A DNA stretch of 64,000 bases from NCBI GenBank assembly GCA_026874595.1, contig CM049310.1, positions 37,527,558-37,591,557 of the forward strand, written 5' to 3'. Shown here piece after piece: positions 37,560 through 50,872 of the stretch. The translations under genes and the position numbers were made by a program. Numbering within the stretch: the first letter of the stretch is position 1; each line of letters starts with the position of its first letter. Source of the stretch: Sipunculus nudus. Lineage: Eukaryota; Annelida; Sipuncula; Golfingiida; Sipunculidae. The notes under the pieces are model-generated. The model was not told the DNA's origin. It made no database searches and saw only the letters and a list, made by a program, of their open reading frames with translations.

Positions 37560-38749
37560 TTGTATCAGGTGAAGACATACCAGCTGTCAGCTATGCGGAC
37601 ATATTCAACATATACAAATCCTTTTAAAGGGTCCCAGCCAAGTGTTCACAGGACAGTCCCTGAAGGCCTACAAAAGCTTAAAGGGTTACAGATACTTTGT
37701 GGAAGGACATGTCAACAGTCTGATGCTGACCCTTACACAAAACCAGGCCATCGTAATTATTACTTCTAAGGTATGTACACACTTATCTATTGTAATGTAT
37801 AATATTTCATTATGATTATTAAATAAGACTTAATAAAAAGTTTAGCTGGATGAAAACACTACATTAAATACTAATATTTATATGAATTTTTGTGAAATAG
37901 TGATGTACATAACAACTTAAATTACACAATCTTAAAATGTTTGCTTAACTGGTTTAAGTAAAAGGTGTATTATCAATAACCATAAAAAAAATATACCTTT
38001 ATTTCATGGACAATCTGATCATTATTGTATAGGCAAGAAATTTAAGGCAGTGTGCTATGGTTGATTTTTATTTAATTTTCTTCAGGTGAACCATTCTCAG
38101 AATGTGTCCGAGGTCAGCTTAAGTCCTTGGACTGGAGTGCAAAAAGACCGGATGGTGGTGTGTGCCTATTGTGACTGCATGTTAGGACTTTGGGAAGCCT
38201 GCTCCCATATAACAGCAGTTCTGTTTGCTAGCGAGGCTGCTGTGAAATGATAAACAGCAGACTCTGCATCTCTCTTCCATGCCAGTGGTCGATGGCAAAA
38301 ATAAAAAATGGAATATATACCATCATCCAGCTTTAACCTCACCAATCAAAAAGGAAAAAAAACATAAGCTGGATGAACCACATCCACCAACTCCTGGACC
38401 AAGCTAAACAGCTGAAGAGAACAAGATCCTTCCACCCACATGTATAGAGGTCCAGGAAGTTTACCTTAAAACAGCAGAGGTGCCTCAAAGTCAGCCGTGC
38501 TGTCAAGAGTGCCACAGTTCTACGAGACCTTAATCCAAACCGCCATCACCCTGAACCTGCCACTTCTCCAGAGCAGCATGATTGATCCTCAGTACCAGGA
38601 GCTAACTCATGATCAGATGCTGGAACGGTCTGCACATGTATTTGAGACACTTAAAGTAAACAAAGGCCAGGTAATCCACAAATAAATAAAACTCTGAATA
38701 AACATCAATTCACTTGTTTTATTATCACAAGTTTATATTTTATATAATG

Positions 38750-38793
<44 letters not shown>

Positions 38794-40030
38794 TAGTACA
38801 AATGATGTTTGAAAATATTTTACAATTTAATTAATAATGACAATAGAAAAAAAAAGAAATTTTAATATAATAAATAGCGTGTGATATGAAGACTGCTGAA
38901 TACGAACACTTAAATACACAAATTGAATTACATACTCCCCATAGAGAAGTAATACATGATGGAATGGACATAAAATGAAATTTTTGGGATATATCCCGTT
39001 AATTCCTTTGTTTACAAACATTCTTGTTTGTATGATGCAGGTCGACACACTTGAAATAGAAACAAGGAGTCAGGCCAAGAGCGACCTCTGATTGAAACAC
39101 AAGGCAGGGCGTGTGACTGCGTCAAAGTTAAAGGCAGCAGCAAGAACCTACCCTGCAAAACCATCGGCCTCCTTGATCAAATCTCTGTCCTTTCCAGAGG
39201 CACACAGATTCTCAACAAAAGCCACGAGGTAATTATATCAAAGGATATATTATGACACTGATGTTTATGCAATATATATATATTGCATTTGGTGGAGAGT
39301 GATGCATGCTTACTTCCTGTTAATTTGTATTACCCTATCTTCCTTCCATTTTATATTCCGAGGCTTATATCACTGATTATTTCAGGCGCTTTCTGATTGC
39401 TGATTTTTAGTAATAGCTTAAACCTGTTTTCTTCCCAAACTGTTTTGTCAAAATGTTCGAAGATTTTATACTATATACCACTTTGTTTCACATAAAGTGG
39501 TAGAGAGTTATTGGAATTCGAAACAATAAAAAAAAAGATACACAAGACATACCTGTGCTAAAACTATACTACCGTATAATAATAATAACATTTTTACCAT
39601 GGACATAAAAAAGCAGTTTCTATATACAAAACTTTGCATTTAAATGATATATCATATATGTGACTTAATTATTATATTATGTTTTGCAGGTGGGGTGTAA
39701 ACATGAAGATACCACTGTAAACATGAAGGCAAGCTTTCATTAACATTCACAATGCCATACATTAGTCATTTGAAAATGGGGTATGTGGTTTCTTCATCAG
39801 TATTAAATATCCATTCCTCGGGGTATCAACAAGCAGATGGCATAACATCCTGTGATTGTTGTAAGAAAAGTCGGTTGGAAATCAAATGCCCCTTCTGTTC
39901 AACAGAGAAAGACTTTGTTAATTTGGTATTAGACAAAGGATTTTGTTAGTAATATTTTCCAAGGAAAATTGCAGTTTAAAAAAAATCACAGCTACAACTA
40001 CCAGGTTCAGGCTCAATTTCAAAGGAAAAA
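37560..40030 (+). pseudogene. SWIM zinc finger / YqaJ-type nuclease gene, broken
   Basis: Exon-like pieces can be followed. 37640-37770 gives LKAYKSLKGYRYFVEGHVN and ends at a GTATGT donor. 38086 onward reads VNHSQ, the SWIM motif CAYCDCMLGLWEACSH, SLPCQW and the MIDPQYQELTHDQML block. About 39030-39233 gives the KHKAGRVTASKLKAAA entry to the YqaJ fold. 39690-40030 covers a WG-KHED segment, SCDCCKKSRLEIKCPFC with the nuclease E-x-K, and SYNYQVQAQ. Lesions include a frameshift near 37600, a stop after the SWIM motif, a stop replacing a conserved Trp before KHKAG, a 1-bp deletion at WG-KHE, and stops at 39947. Confidence 0.75.
38750..38795. repeat. (TA)n microsatellite
   Basis: TA run inserted between the second and third exon pieces of the YqaJ pseudogene. 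Confidence 0.95.
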
Positions 40031-40099
40031 TTAGATTGCTTAGCTAGGAACTCCTTGAGGCGTAAATGTGTAAAGCATTTGATAAGTTATCTATTCAGA

Positions 40100-41340
40100 G
40101 CCCACAAGAGATTCTGATGCATTAATCAAGGCACAGACCACATGCGCAATTTTATATAGGTTTGTTAGATTAGTCATACTGTCATTCTGAAGAAGTTTGA
40201 TTGGGATTGTACCCTGCAACATTGTGTACTTTTGTCTGAGGGACCTGATTACCCGCTCCACGTGTATTCTTACAACAGCTTTGTTTCGAGTTTTCTCAAC
40301 AATTAAGCATGCTTATTTGCTTTTTTCCTTAAGTAAAGGCTAGAATTTCAACCTTTTGCTGTGTAAACCAACCTAATCACTTATATGAAACCCTCTATCT
40401 GCCAATATTACATCTGAGATATTTATTGCATACCCTACCACCCCATGCCTTTGAATTAAAAGATAAATTTCCCCTTGTGGTGCTATGGAAATATTTTATT
40501 GTATTGTGTGATTTATAATGAGAATATGTTTTGTTCCTTGCATCTAAATCTCTTGGTCTTCAATAAATATTTCGAAGCAATCTATAATTGATATGCATTT
40601 CGGAAATTATTTCCTTAATGAAAGAGGCAGAGTCTGTCTGACAAATTCACGTTCAGGCCACAAAACAAAGGAAAGAAGGACTTTGTGGAAGCACAAATCA
40701 ATCACCTGTTTAAAGATTCTAGATGTTGCTGAACATGAAGGCAGTAGGCTTGGTGCAGGAGATTTAATCAGCCTTAATCTCATAAGGATCAATGATAATT
40801 TTCGGAAATTTGTCATACTTTCAAGTTCTTCAACGGTAAAGTTTCACGGAGTTAAATATAATGATCAACATTGCATATGAAGGTAGCCCTGTTTAATATT
40901 TTACTTTAGCATCATTTCTTTCAAACCCCTTCTCACTCCATTTAAAATTTTCATGTAGTTCCTTAAGATTCTGGCACTTAGCCTAATTGACAAGTTCAAT
41001 TAATATAGTTTAAGACACGTGTATATTTAACAGTGCTACTTGTTGTTGTAATCTTGTTACGTTAAGCAAACTGTACACTGGAATTCAAATCTTAACTTAC
41101 AGGACTTATCAGGGTATCATCTGTCCAGTAATGACAGATACCAGCCACTGATAAGTAGGTTACACTAAAACCACTGCAGAGCCTGGTTGTATCGTTGGGG
41201 CTCCAGCCTTTGCGGCTGACGGCTGCGATACATTGTTCACGCCGCTCTCTGTCTGCTTGGAAACGATAAAAGGACAAGACATTGAACTTCCCTTTCCATG
41301 TAGTACATCCAAAAGCAAAGCAATGATACACAATGGTATC
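40100..41340 (-). pseudogene. THAP/DDE transposase gene, broken
   Basis: In transcript order: a THAP-like module (41170-41331) with CFAFGCTT, FYRFQADRERREQC and a final CSG, where the His-containing end is probably in the next exon. Next come an LMRLRL and ATSRIF helix block (40607-40810), the first Asp in IIDCFEIF (about 40570-40590), the second in LADRGF (about 40400), and the Glu in VRIHVERVI (about 40260). LRQKYTMLQGTIPI and KIAHVVCALINASESLV follow (40110-40230). Several frame changes and stops break the frame between 40280 and 40600. Confidence 0.7.
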
Positions 41341-41679
41341 AATTTGACATTTAATGCGAGCTAAATATCATAATATTTATATCACGAGTACCATAGCCTT
41401 CTGGGATAGGGGCAGGGGGCAGCTGTTCCCCTGAGATCTGATCATTCTTGAGCAAATAAAAAAAATTTTTTGCAAGAAAGGTCTAGTGGACTGATGACTA
41501 TCACTGAATTACCCTTAAGCCAAGTAAATAAAACCAAGAAATGATGTTTGAACCCTGCAAAATATCGAAAATACCCACGGAATAATGCCAATTTATAGCA
41601 TGCATGTATTTTTTTTTAATTTCCACCGGGGAAGGGGATTCCCCCTCCCACACCCTCCTCCTTGGGGGCTCCACTCGTG

Positions 41680-42000
41680 AAGCGTGGTGGTGTAATGGCA
41701 AAGATGCCGCATTTGAAATCAAACTGTGATAGGTTCGAATCCCGTAGTCTCTCACTTCTTAGCTAAGAACCTTAAGCAAGGTCTCAGCTAAAAGTTTCCT
41801 TATATTTACCTAGCATTTTAAATAGGTATCGGATTAAGTGTCATCTGCGTATGGCGGGCCTTACTGACCCCAAAATCGTGTGTGTGCTCTGTAGCGTCCC
41901 TAGAGAGCTACCACTGGGAAGTTTATTGTAAATTCTTCTGAGACCTTTAACTTTTACGCCCCATCGTAATGCTTTGTTCTGACAAAGCATTCACTGCCCC
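41680..42000 (+). mobile_element. tRNA-derived SINE
   Basis: A pol III A box TGGTGTAATGG (41688-41698) and a B box GGTTCGAATCC (41732-41742) are separated by tRNA-like spacing. The cloverleaf is imperfect, and the unit continues into about 240 bp of unrelated body, so it is a SINE head rather than a tRNA gene. A run of C (41997-42018) follows. Confidence 0.65.
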
Positions 42001-42223
42001 CCCCCCCCCCCCCCCCCCTTCCTCAGAATTTACTCTGCTGCGGCCCTGATCACGAGGCTAGGCCATGGGTGCGCCATCCAACTAGGCTGATAACAAGATC
42101 ACATGACCTAGTGATACAAAATCTCTGAATACATCCATCGTGCCACTCAGTGATAATACGTTCGGTGACATATACAAAAACATTACATATACAAGAGGGT
42201 TGCTGGTTGAGTCCACATATCCA

Positions 42224-42260
42224 CAAAAACACACCATGTGTGTTTTATGGTGTGTTTTTG
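42224..42260. repeat. Perfect 14-bp inverted repeat
   Basis: CAAAAACACACCAT (42224-42237) and ATGGTGTGTTTTTG (42247-42260) form a perfect hairpin with a 9-nt GTGTGTTTT loop. Confidence 0.85.
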
Positions 42261-42299
42261 ATTGCTTATATACTTCTTTCCTTCGAAATAAATGTTGAT

Positions 42300-45200
42300 C
42301 AAAATTAATCAAATTATCAAAATAGTTGTTTGTTTTACATGACCTCTAACTGCTTTTTAAAAATAATATATGGAATATTGAAAACACTTTTTAAATATTA
42401 TATTTTATCATTTTGATAGCTTTACGCCTGTAAGTTTGTAAGAAATATGACACTAAAGATGGTATTATCCACTGAAATACTGCTCCAGAAAATGACCACA
42501 AACTGTTTGAGAAGAATCAGTTTGTCCTAGCTGGCTGACTGAAAGGCGAATGGAAATGACAGTTGTATACCATAAATCCAAAACACTATTTTCATTTGAT
42601 ATCTTCCTCTTTTATTGTACTTAACTTTTTTATTATTATAAAAAAAGTTTAGATGATGCCAAATGTTACTTATTAGATCACCTCTCCACTCTTTCTTGCA
42701 CAAATTTAGTGTCAATAAATAGGGCAGAGCTTATCAACATAAGCATAACTCCAACTCTCAAGACTGCAACTGCAGTTCATAATCCCATGTATCAGTCAAG
42801 CTACATTTGCCAACCAGTTAAAATTCTACAAAAGAACTAACTATTCAGCTCGTTTTCAAACAAGACGGGTATAAAATGACCTAATAGTCAAGTTTTCTGA
42901 AAAATAAACATTTTATGATTTTTGACTTTATTAAAACCATAATATGAGTTTGTCGAGCTATCTTGAGATATTCTAGATTATTTGTCGTGTTGTGATGTGC
43001 GCTAAAGGCCATACTGCACCTAACTCCCCATTATTTCACAGGGGCATTAGTGCTTGAATATTTGACCATTTGAATGTTCCAGGGTTTTCCATCTATGCCG
43101 GAGAGAGCCGCTGTTAGTACTTTATGGTCAGGCCTTGTGTGCCCGGCTCTGTTCTCCCTACTCTCAATAATATTCTTTATAGTTATGCTTTATATCTATG
43201 GTAGAAAACAGGGTATCAGAGTTAAAACATAATGTGGCAGTAGAAATTTTAATATCAATGAGGAGGTTCTGTTTTACTACTTCCTGGTCCCTGTTCTGCT
43301 GGATTTGACATGTCAGATATTTTAACATTTCATATTTAAATGTCATCCTGCATGAGAAGCCGTGCATATTTCTGTCAGCTAGAGGTTTTTATCGCCTGTT
43401 ATTTACATGATATCATCCTGTTAGCAGTCAGTAATGTGAAATGTATTTCAATGTGATTTTAATATCCATGACTGCCATCAGTATGATTGCAGTGTTATTC
43501 CCTCCACCAGGAGGGTATGCTTTCATTATGGGCCGAATAAGTGAATGTAAACATCGCATTCCTTAAAATATATATTTATAATTACATTGTAAACTGAGTT
43601 TTCATAAAGTTGATTTAATATTATCAAAGGTTTCTATTCCATTTCCGTATTTGGAATCAGGTTAATCTTCAAAGTAATCTATGTACAAAAATATAAACCC
43701 TTTAGTTCAAATACACCTATCTTGCCCACAGAGAAAAGTGAAACGGGATAAAACGCAAACACAACATCAATTTTGTCCTAATTCTCGCCCCTGAATGGAC
43801 GTTCACACATTCACTGACTTGACCACCATCTGTCCCGATTGATCGTGGTCACAAAAATCATGGGCTGTCGTAAGAGAAGCTCCACGATGTAAACTGCTTC
43901 GACGTGAATATCGGGTAGTCGTTAGCCATTTCCTCACATTTCAAACGACTTTCCTACATTGTGTTATGACGTTCCCCCGATGTAATATGGTTTGCCGACA
44001 TTCGTTAAGACATGCTTCGTGAGTATTCGTACTAATCACAGGCGGCCTTGGCTGTGAGCGTGAGTGAATCTTCCTAAAGAGTGGTATACGGGTTTCAAGG
44101 TCGTAGAAATATCTGTCGTAGTCGTCAAAGGTCGTAGAGGCATCGTGCTAATTCAAAGTGGTATTGCATCTTTTGCGCAAAATAAGGATGAAGCACATAT
44201 ACATCCATGGGGTTACTGATCATAAGCAACTAATTTTTGCTGCGTTTAAGAAGTTTATGTCTTTTAACTTTAAATAAATATTTGATAAACTTCTGTGGAC
44301 ACAGACCTTAGGGAATATTTATTTTATGCTAAAAAAACAAAAATACTTAGACAGTAAGATGCAAGTCAGGAGAGAATTTGATAAATTCTTTTTTCGTCAT
44401 TAACTCAAGTAATATTTGATAATTGATTATTGGTAAATCAACTTGCCCAGCCCTTGGGTTTCATGATCAATTTCCTCAAGCTTTTACTTTAAGTGCACTT
44501 ATTCAGGCGTTTTATTTTAAATATGTAATAAGGGTTATCATTAAAAATATTTCTTTTTAGTATTTCAAGAATTAACCATGAAACTTGGTCAAAACTTTTA
44601 CACCTGGGGTGTTATGGTAAAATATTCTTTGCAAGTTTTAAATACAGCTGAAAATATGAGTTTGCGGGAGCGCCATTCTTTTGCAACAAAAGCACACTTC
44701 AGGATAAAATCTCAGAACAATCGTGCAACGATACCTGTAAAATGGTCCTGAGATATTGTTTTCCAAGTTTCAAGTCAGTCTTTGAAACTTCTCCTTAGAT
44801 ATTGTGCTGACACATATGCGAAAGATCCAGACTATTTCTCACAGAAAATTGTTGGTACATTAACAAGGATCCAAGGACTCAAAGCTCACCTATGTATGCT
44901 ATGTATTTTCATGTATGAAAATACAGTAAAGGCGTAATTTATTTTATAAAACTTCTTGAACTTTTATAATTCACTTCAGCTGCAAAGCTATAGAAAATTC
45001 TTTCAGACCAAGGGAAGTCATAAATTTTACACAAAATTTGACAATTACACAATTATAGAACAACATTCAAAACTGAAAGGTCTCAGAGATCTTCCGGCGT
45101 TTATAAAGAAACACCAGAAGAAAACTGTTCCTCCTCGACGGGATTGACACCTTCCAGTAAAATAAACATGACATAATGCGCTTGCTTCGGAAAGATTTTT

Positions 45201-46600
45201 GCCAAGGTCAACAGTTATTGCGTCATACTTGGGGACACGTGTACCAAAAAAAAAATGTTATGGCAAGGCCTGATAATCCAGTGTTTTGATATTGGCTAAA
45301 ACACAAGGCGTAGTTGTTGGGAGCCAGTGGCAAAGAGGTTCAAACCCAGTTCATAAGAAATAAGTGTTTGAATCAGTATCCCAGATCTGGCCGTCTCATC
45401 TGAATAGGAAGGCAGGTCTGCTGTGACAATGCTTTACAGGTATAATGGGTTTATTCTGTCGTCTCGTACATGCAGTGTGACGAAGATATCTGAAAGCAAT
45501 TTTAAAACTTTCTAACAGTCTTAAATTTTCAGAGTAAAAACCATGGTAATACACAGGTGCGTCAATAAGGGGCATGGCTTTATATCCCCATCCACTTTTT
45601 CAGGTGGAAGGTCAATGTTAGCATCACCCCCCCCCCCCCCACCCCACCCCTGTGCCCTCTCCCGTTATTCAGAAAATTATGTTTATATATTGCAAATGAA
45701 ATATGTTAATAATTAGAATTATAGACTTTGGTTACATTCATGAGTTTATTCAGGAATAATTTAGTAATCCAAGTTCTTTCTACCTTACAAATCTTCAGTC
45801 ATACAAAATCCATATCGTGACCATTTACATACCTGAACTAAAGACAAAAAATACGAATAGGAAGTAAAAATATTTCCAAAATAATAATACAAAATTTAAT
45901 TAAGAAAAAAAAATTGAGCGCGGATATCTTCTTTCCGCTGACGTCTTTTGCACCCCAAGCGACTCTGACATCATTGAGTGACCGTTGACTGACAACGTTA
46001 AATGGGTATACCATCACCACCTGTCTGCAAAATAAGTCATATTGTACTTCGGCCTAGACACTCCACATTCTTTTGAGTCACAGTTCCCAGAACAAAATAC
46101 AGAAATAAAAGTAGAAATATTTAATAAAGACTTGTAGACCGTGGACCTTAATCTTCCCAGGTTGTCGTATAGACGCCGCTATAAGAAATCAATAACTATA
46201 AGAAACTGTTAGAAGTGAACTTAAAAAAAGTTGTCTTTGCGAAATACGATGTTGTTTTTTCGGAAAGACGTTTTATATGCGGCCTGTCCGAGTGCGCATC
46301 CAGGTGTCGTCATGCATCATGACCCATATGCTGTACACTGGCCACAACTGTGTCCCTGCTGTGTTTTACCACATGCAATGCAATTTAATTAAACACACGC
46401 CGATGTGAATACAATTAGTAATTTATATCAATAGAATTAACAATTGACAGTAGCAAATCGTAAGAGGGACGTTAACCTACACGACTGTTATTGTTTATGT
46501 TAGGCACGATTTACGTGAGAGTTTACCATGAATAATATATATCTAATCTGGAAGAGATATAAAATCTGGAAGAGACTATAATCTTCATCAGCATGTAGAG
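42300..46600. other. Intergenic DNA without a recognised gene
   Basis: AT-rich sequence with scattered homopolymers, including a C run at 45623-45650. Short open frames show no family similarity and no splice pairing I trust. 43720-44170 is GC-richer and repeat-like, but I cannot assign it. Confidence 0.5.
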
Positions 46601-46639
46601 GCATTTATGATTTCTAAGAATGCAGAAAAAGCACAGCTA

Positions 46640-48300
46640 GAGTGGAAACCAATAATATTATAGAGTTATATATGCCAGATTTTTCTCCAAGTTTATAAAA
46701 CTCACATTAATTCATTTATATGCACCAACAAACGAAGCAACAGAAGAAGACAAAAAAAATTTCTAAGGCCAACTTCAGTCGGTGAATGACACAGTTCATA
46801 CACATGATATGTTAATTGTGATGGGAGACGTAAAAGCTAAAGTAGGCAAAGATAACACAGGTTTTGAAAATGTAATAGGAACACAAGGAGTAGGAGAAAG
46901 GAATGATGACGGAGAAAGGTTAATTGAACTTTGCGGTTTAAAAAATATTTTAGTAAAAGGTACTATATACCCACACAAGACAATACATTAAACTACTTGG
47001 ATAACACCGGACAAACAAAGAACCAAATTGATAAGTAAGCAACATAGAACATCAGTCATGGACACCCGAGTAATGGGGGGGGGGGCAGATATATTTCTAG
47101 AGATCATCAACTTGTGCGCTCGAAAATCAAAGTAAAACTGAAGAGAAGACAAGTAACCGAAACTACGCAAAGGAAATATGATATCACCAAAATATTAGAA
47201 ACCATCAATAAAATCACAATTCTTATTAAAATAAGGAATAGAAATGATGTACTACATGTTTATGAGGAGATGGAGGACAAAGTTGAAAAAGAGTGGCAAG
47301 ATTTTGAAGAGCCATATAATGGAATAACAAAAAAATTGGATATAAAAAGAGAAAGCAGAAACCTTGGATAAATAAGAAATCATGGGACCTTTTTAAAGAA
47401 AGAGTGAGAATCAAGAAGAACATGGAACAGGTAAATTCTGACAGAATCAAACAAAGAATCAAATTACAGTACATGGTGAAAGATAAGGAAGTTAAGAAAA
47501 GCATGAGGAGTGACAAGAAAGGAAAAAAGGTTACACGAGATCACACGGACATTATGTAATGATAAAAGAAAATGAAAGAATGTGATTAAAGAAAAGAATG
47601 GAAATATGATAACAGAAGAGATGAACAGGACAAAAAGAAGGAAAGAACATTTTGAAGACACGTTACACAGACCAATGCCAGATAATCCTGTAACAGAGGA
47701 GGACATAGACAAACAACCAGTCAAAGAAAATATTAATGCAAGTCTTATAACAAAAAAAAGGAATCAGAAACGCGGTTAAAAAAATAAAGAATTGTAAGGC
47801 AGGAGGGATAGATGGAATAACAGCAGAATTATTTAAATCAGATATACAAACAACAGTTGCTTGGATTTATATATTGTTTTGAACAATATTGGAGCAAGAA
47901 CAAGTACCAAAAGAGTTAAATGGGGATATATAGCAAAAAAGACAAAGAAAGGTAGCTTAACAGAATGTAGAAACTGGAGAGGTGTTAGGCTTTTATCTAT
48001 ACCAAGTAAAATCTTCGGTAGAATTATAGACAGAATCAGAGAGTGAGTTGATCATAAGTTAAGGGATGAGCAAGGTGGGTTCATAAGCGGAAGAAGTACA
48101 ATTGGGCAATTATTTACGCTGCGTTATATTATGGAGCAAGTTGTGGAATGGAGGGCCACTCTATATGTATCTTTTGTGGATTTTGAAATGGCTTTTGATT
48201 CTGTGCATAGGTAAAGCTTATAGAAAATTAGGAAAAGCTACGGAATACCTATAAAGATTAATAAAGAGCATTGTGACTCCAACAATCCCAAAACAGCAGG
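46640..48300 (+). pseudogene. RTE-clade LINE fossil (endonuclease and start of RT)
   Basis: The endonuclease part reads LIHLYAPTNEA, MLIVMGDVKAKVGKD, FENVIGTQGVGERNDDGERL and GTIYPHKTIH (about 46690-46990), the RTE order also found in CFDP2-like genes. After a damaged stretch (47040-47770) the RT begins: KNCKAGGIDGITAELF, ECRNWRGVRLLSIPSKIF, DEQGGFISGRSTIGQ, then motif A SFVDFEMAFDSVHR (about 48170-48215). It stops near 48298, so the catalytic YADD half is missing. At least five frame changes or stops are present. Confidence 0.85.
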
Positions 48301-50080
48301 TGAGTCCGAGTCTGCACAGTGTGCCGTCTGCATACGCACTTAATCATTTATAATCATCAGATTAGGCATTCGTTGTCAACATATGTAAAGGTATGGGAAG
48401 GAATATACATTCAAAACAGCGACATAAGATTAGGAATGTTAACAAAATGTGTCCGTTTTAGAGCCCTATGATGGCGACATCTATCGCCAAAGTTTCAATC
48501 TATAAAAGTGTGCCAAACACGTATGCATGATTAATTCGTTGCACCTGTGAAAATGTACGATTCTATAAGCTTAATATCATCTTTTTTTTATGGAGGTAAC
48601 CACGAAAATGTTTTAATGATTAATTAACTAAGTACTATGTACATCTGCAGAGTTCCGTTCCGGTTTTGGACTTCCTGACAGGGACTTACATGCCTGGTGT
48701 CTAGCAGTCTTGGTATACCAGTCTAGCTGCTCCTGAGTGTATGTCCCCCACATTGTTGTGTCATCACCTACGAATCCCAGAAAGGCGCACTCTTTGTGAG
48801 TGAAACACCATTGTTGGGCAGTCATTAGGCCTGCACAGCGCTAACCCTGACAGGGCGCCGACCGTGAAAAATCTCACCGATAAGTTTCGTTCAGACGGGC
48901 TAAGATTCCAATACACGATCTCCCCGCATTGAGCCTTGTGCTCTACCTCGTGACAACTGAAGCCGATATGAAAAGATAGGTTTGTATAATTACTGGTTTA
49001 GTGGCTGAATGGTGCATATTCTCTGAGCTCTTTCAGGGGACTTTTTTCATGCTGTTCACCTACATGATATAAAGATTACTTTTGGTAGAATAAAAAAAGA
49101 GTAGAATATAGACTTGAGCAATTCCGCCACATGCTAAACACTAATGTGACGTTGTAATGCTTGCACATGATGTGGCCAGTCAATCGAGTTGTCTATGTGA
49201 ATAAGCCGTTCATCCTTCATGGCATTTCAAATTGTTTCAAATTTTCATATACACGTTCAAATGCTGCATAAAAATGCAAGACAACACATCACCAGAAATA
49301 TTTTAGTGATAATTTTTATTGAAGGGAGACGACGTAATGCTTGCACATGATATACTGCCAATTAGCCGATTGGTCTTTAATCAATCATCCTTCAGGATGT
49401 TTTAAACTGTTCGTTATTTTCACATATACATGTACATTCAAAATACTATATAAAAAATATAATGATAGATAGATAATGCTTTATTACAGACTCAGGGTAC
49501 ATATATATACATAGGTCTGTAGACACATAATATACATACACAAAAAATAAACACATATATACAAAAATATATACATATATAACGTTATATATACCTATAT
49601 ATTCATACACACATACCTACAAAAATATGTACATATGTACAGATATATAATTACATGCGCAGAAAAATATATACATGTTCAAATATATATGTACAAGGAC
49701 TGAAACGCGACTACTAATAAACTAACCTCTCACATGCACCGGATGACCCGTCGACTTTGACGTGACGTCATTATATAAACTACATATATTTATCCCGCCA
49801 AAAACATGCAGGTATAATGTGAAAAACGTTCTTGAATTTCCTATCTCAATAATTTACAATGATACGTGTAAGAAAAACACCTATTATACACACCTCTTTC
49901 ACACACCTTTCTTCATACCTCTTTCATTCGCCAACCTTGGGACTGAGTAAATGTTGGTGGTAAGCGATGGTGGCGGTTGATCGAGGGGTCCAAATGGGAT
50001 GTGCAGGGTAGCTCAAATCGGGCCATGCATTTTTTAGGCTCGCCTCTAACTATATAAAAAACAACATGTTATACATTTGT
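48301..50080. other. Intergenic AT-rich DNA
   Basis: No gene recognised. A 65-codon minus-strand frame at 48628-48825 (Trp- and Cys-containing) is unassigned. 49470-49700 is a degenerate TA/CATA-rich tract. Confidence 0.45.
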
Positions 50081-50086
50081 TAAACT

Positions 50087-50872
50087 TCATTTATATAAAA
50101 AAATACAAATAACTACAGGAAATACAGTGTAAACATTATTTACGGAGATATACTTGTATAATATATCCGGTAAAATAATAAAATTCTCCTTGTATCGTTT
50201 CATTTTCATCCGAGTAAGCCCCCTAAGAATTCTGTAGTGGAGCATTGTTTGCCAGCTTGTGACTGAAGAGCTGCTTTTTTGTTTTTTGTTTTGGTCCATT
50301 CTGTAAAAAACGTCAATACCGGACTGGTCGCTGTAGTTGGAGCTCTCGAAATATCATAAGACGGTCTTTACGGCCTGAAGGACTTCGGCGGATGTTTGCA
50401 GAATTTGGGGAACAATTTCTTCAGGTTCTGAATTCGGACGGGCTGTATCATCACAGTCTGTCACTGTTTCCACGATATCTTAATTGCTCAAAGGTTGTGC
50501 TATTCCTAGAGTCTGATCGGCATTGACAACTTCTAATGAGACAAGCGTGCACTGTGGTCTATCCCGAGGCAATATGTCACTCTTTGTAGAAGCGGGAGGA
50601 TACTGTTTGCTTTTGGCCCGTCGTACCGATTGGTTGCATTTGCTGGTCACCCCTGGGGATAACTCCTGTGTATTTCCAACAATTGCCGATGGTGGCGCTG
50701 TTGACGATATACAAGGCATGCTTCGTCTAGTGAACAGCATCACTAAGGACAATCCCCCTAGGTTCGTTGTTGTCTGTACACGATATGTATATGCCGCTTG
50801 ACCTCGTACCCCTGTTAATTGCTCCAACCTACGCATCTGGTTTGCCTCAGGTGTGGAATCAACACCGGTCAC
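50087..50872 (-). pseudogene. Unassigned long frame with two stops
   Basis: One reading frame runs for about 262 codons, broken only by TAA near 50480 and TGA near 50368. The composition is hydrophilic and rich in Ser, Arg and Gln, with an acidic segment SEPEEIVPQIL. No domain is recognised. It could be a decayed mobile-element ORF or an old gene remnant. Confidence 0.3.

Larger units (their letters stand above)
37540..41340. mobile_element. Decayed ISL2EU-like DNA transposon (YqaJ + THAP/DDE)
   Basis: A plus-strand SWIM/YqaJ nuclease gene (37560-40030) converges on a minus-strand transposase gene (40100-41340) with a THAP-type N-terminus. A DDE transposase paired with a YqaJ nuclease is the reported hallmark of the ISL2EU group. 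Both genes carry stops and frameshifts. Terminal repeats were not identified, so the outer limits are those of the genes. Confidence 0.7.

Noticed and set aside
40593-40880. Plus-strand 95-codon frame
   Set aside because: It is antisense to the transposase helix block at 40607-40810, which has clear family motifs.
41680-41752. Possible functional tRNA gene
   Set aside because: A and B boxes are present, but the acceptor and anticodon stems do not pair well and the unit continues into a SINE body without a clear terminator.
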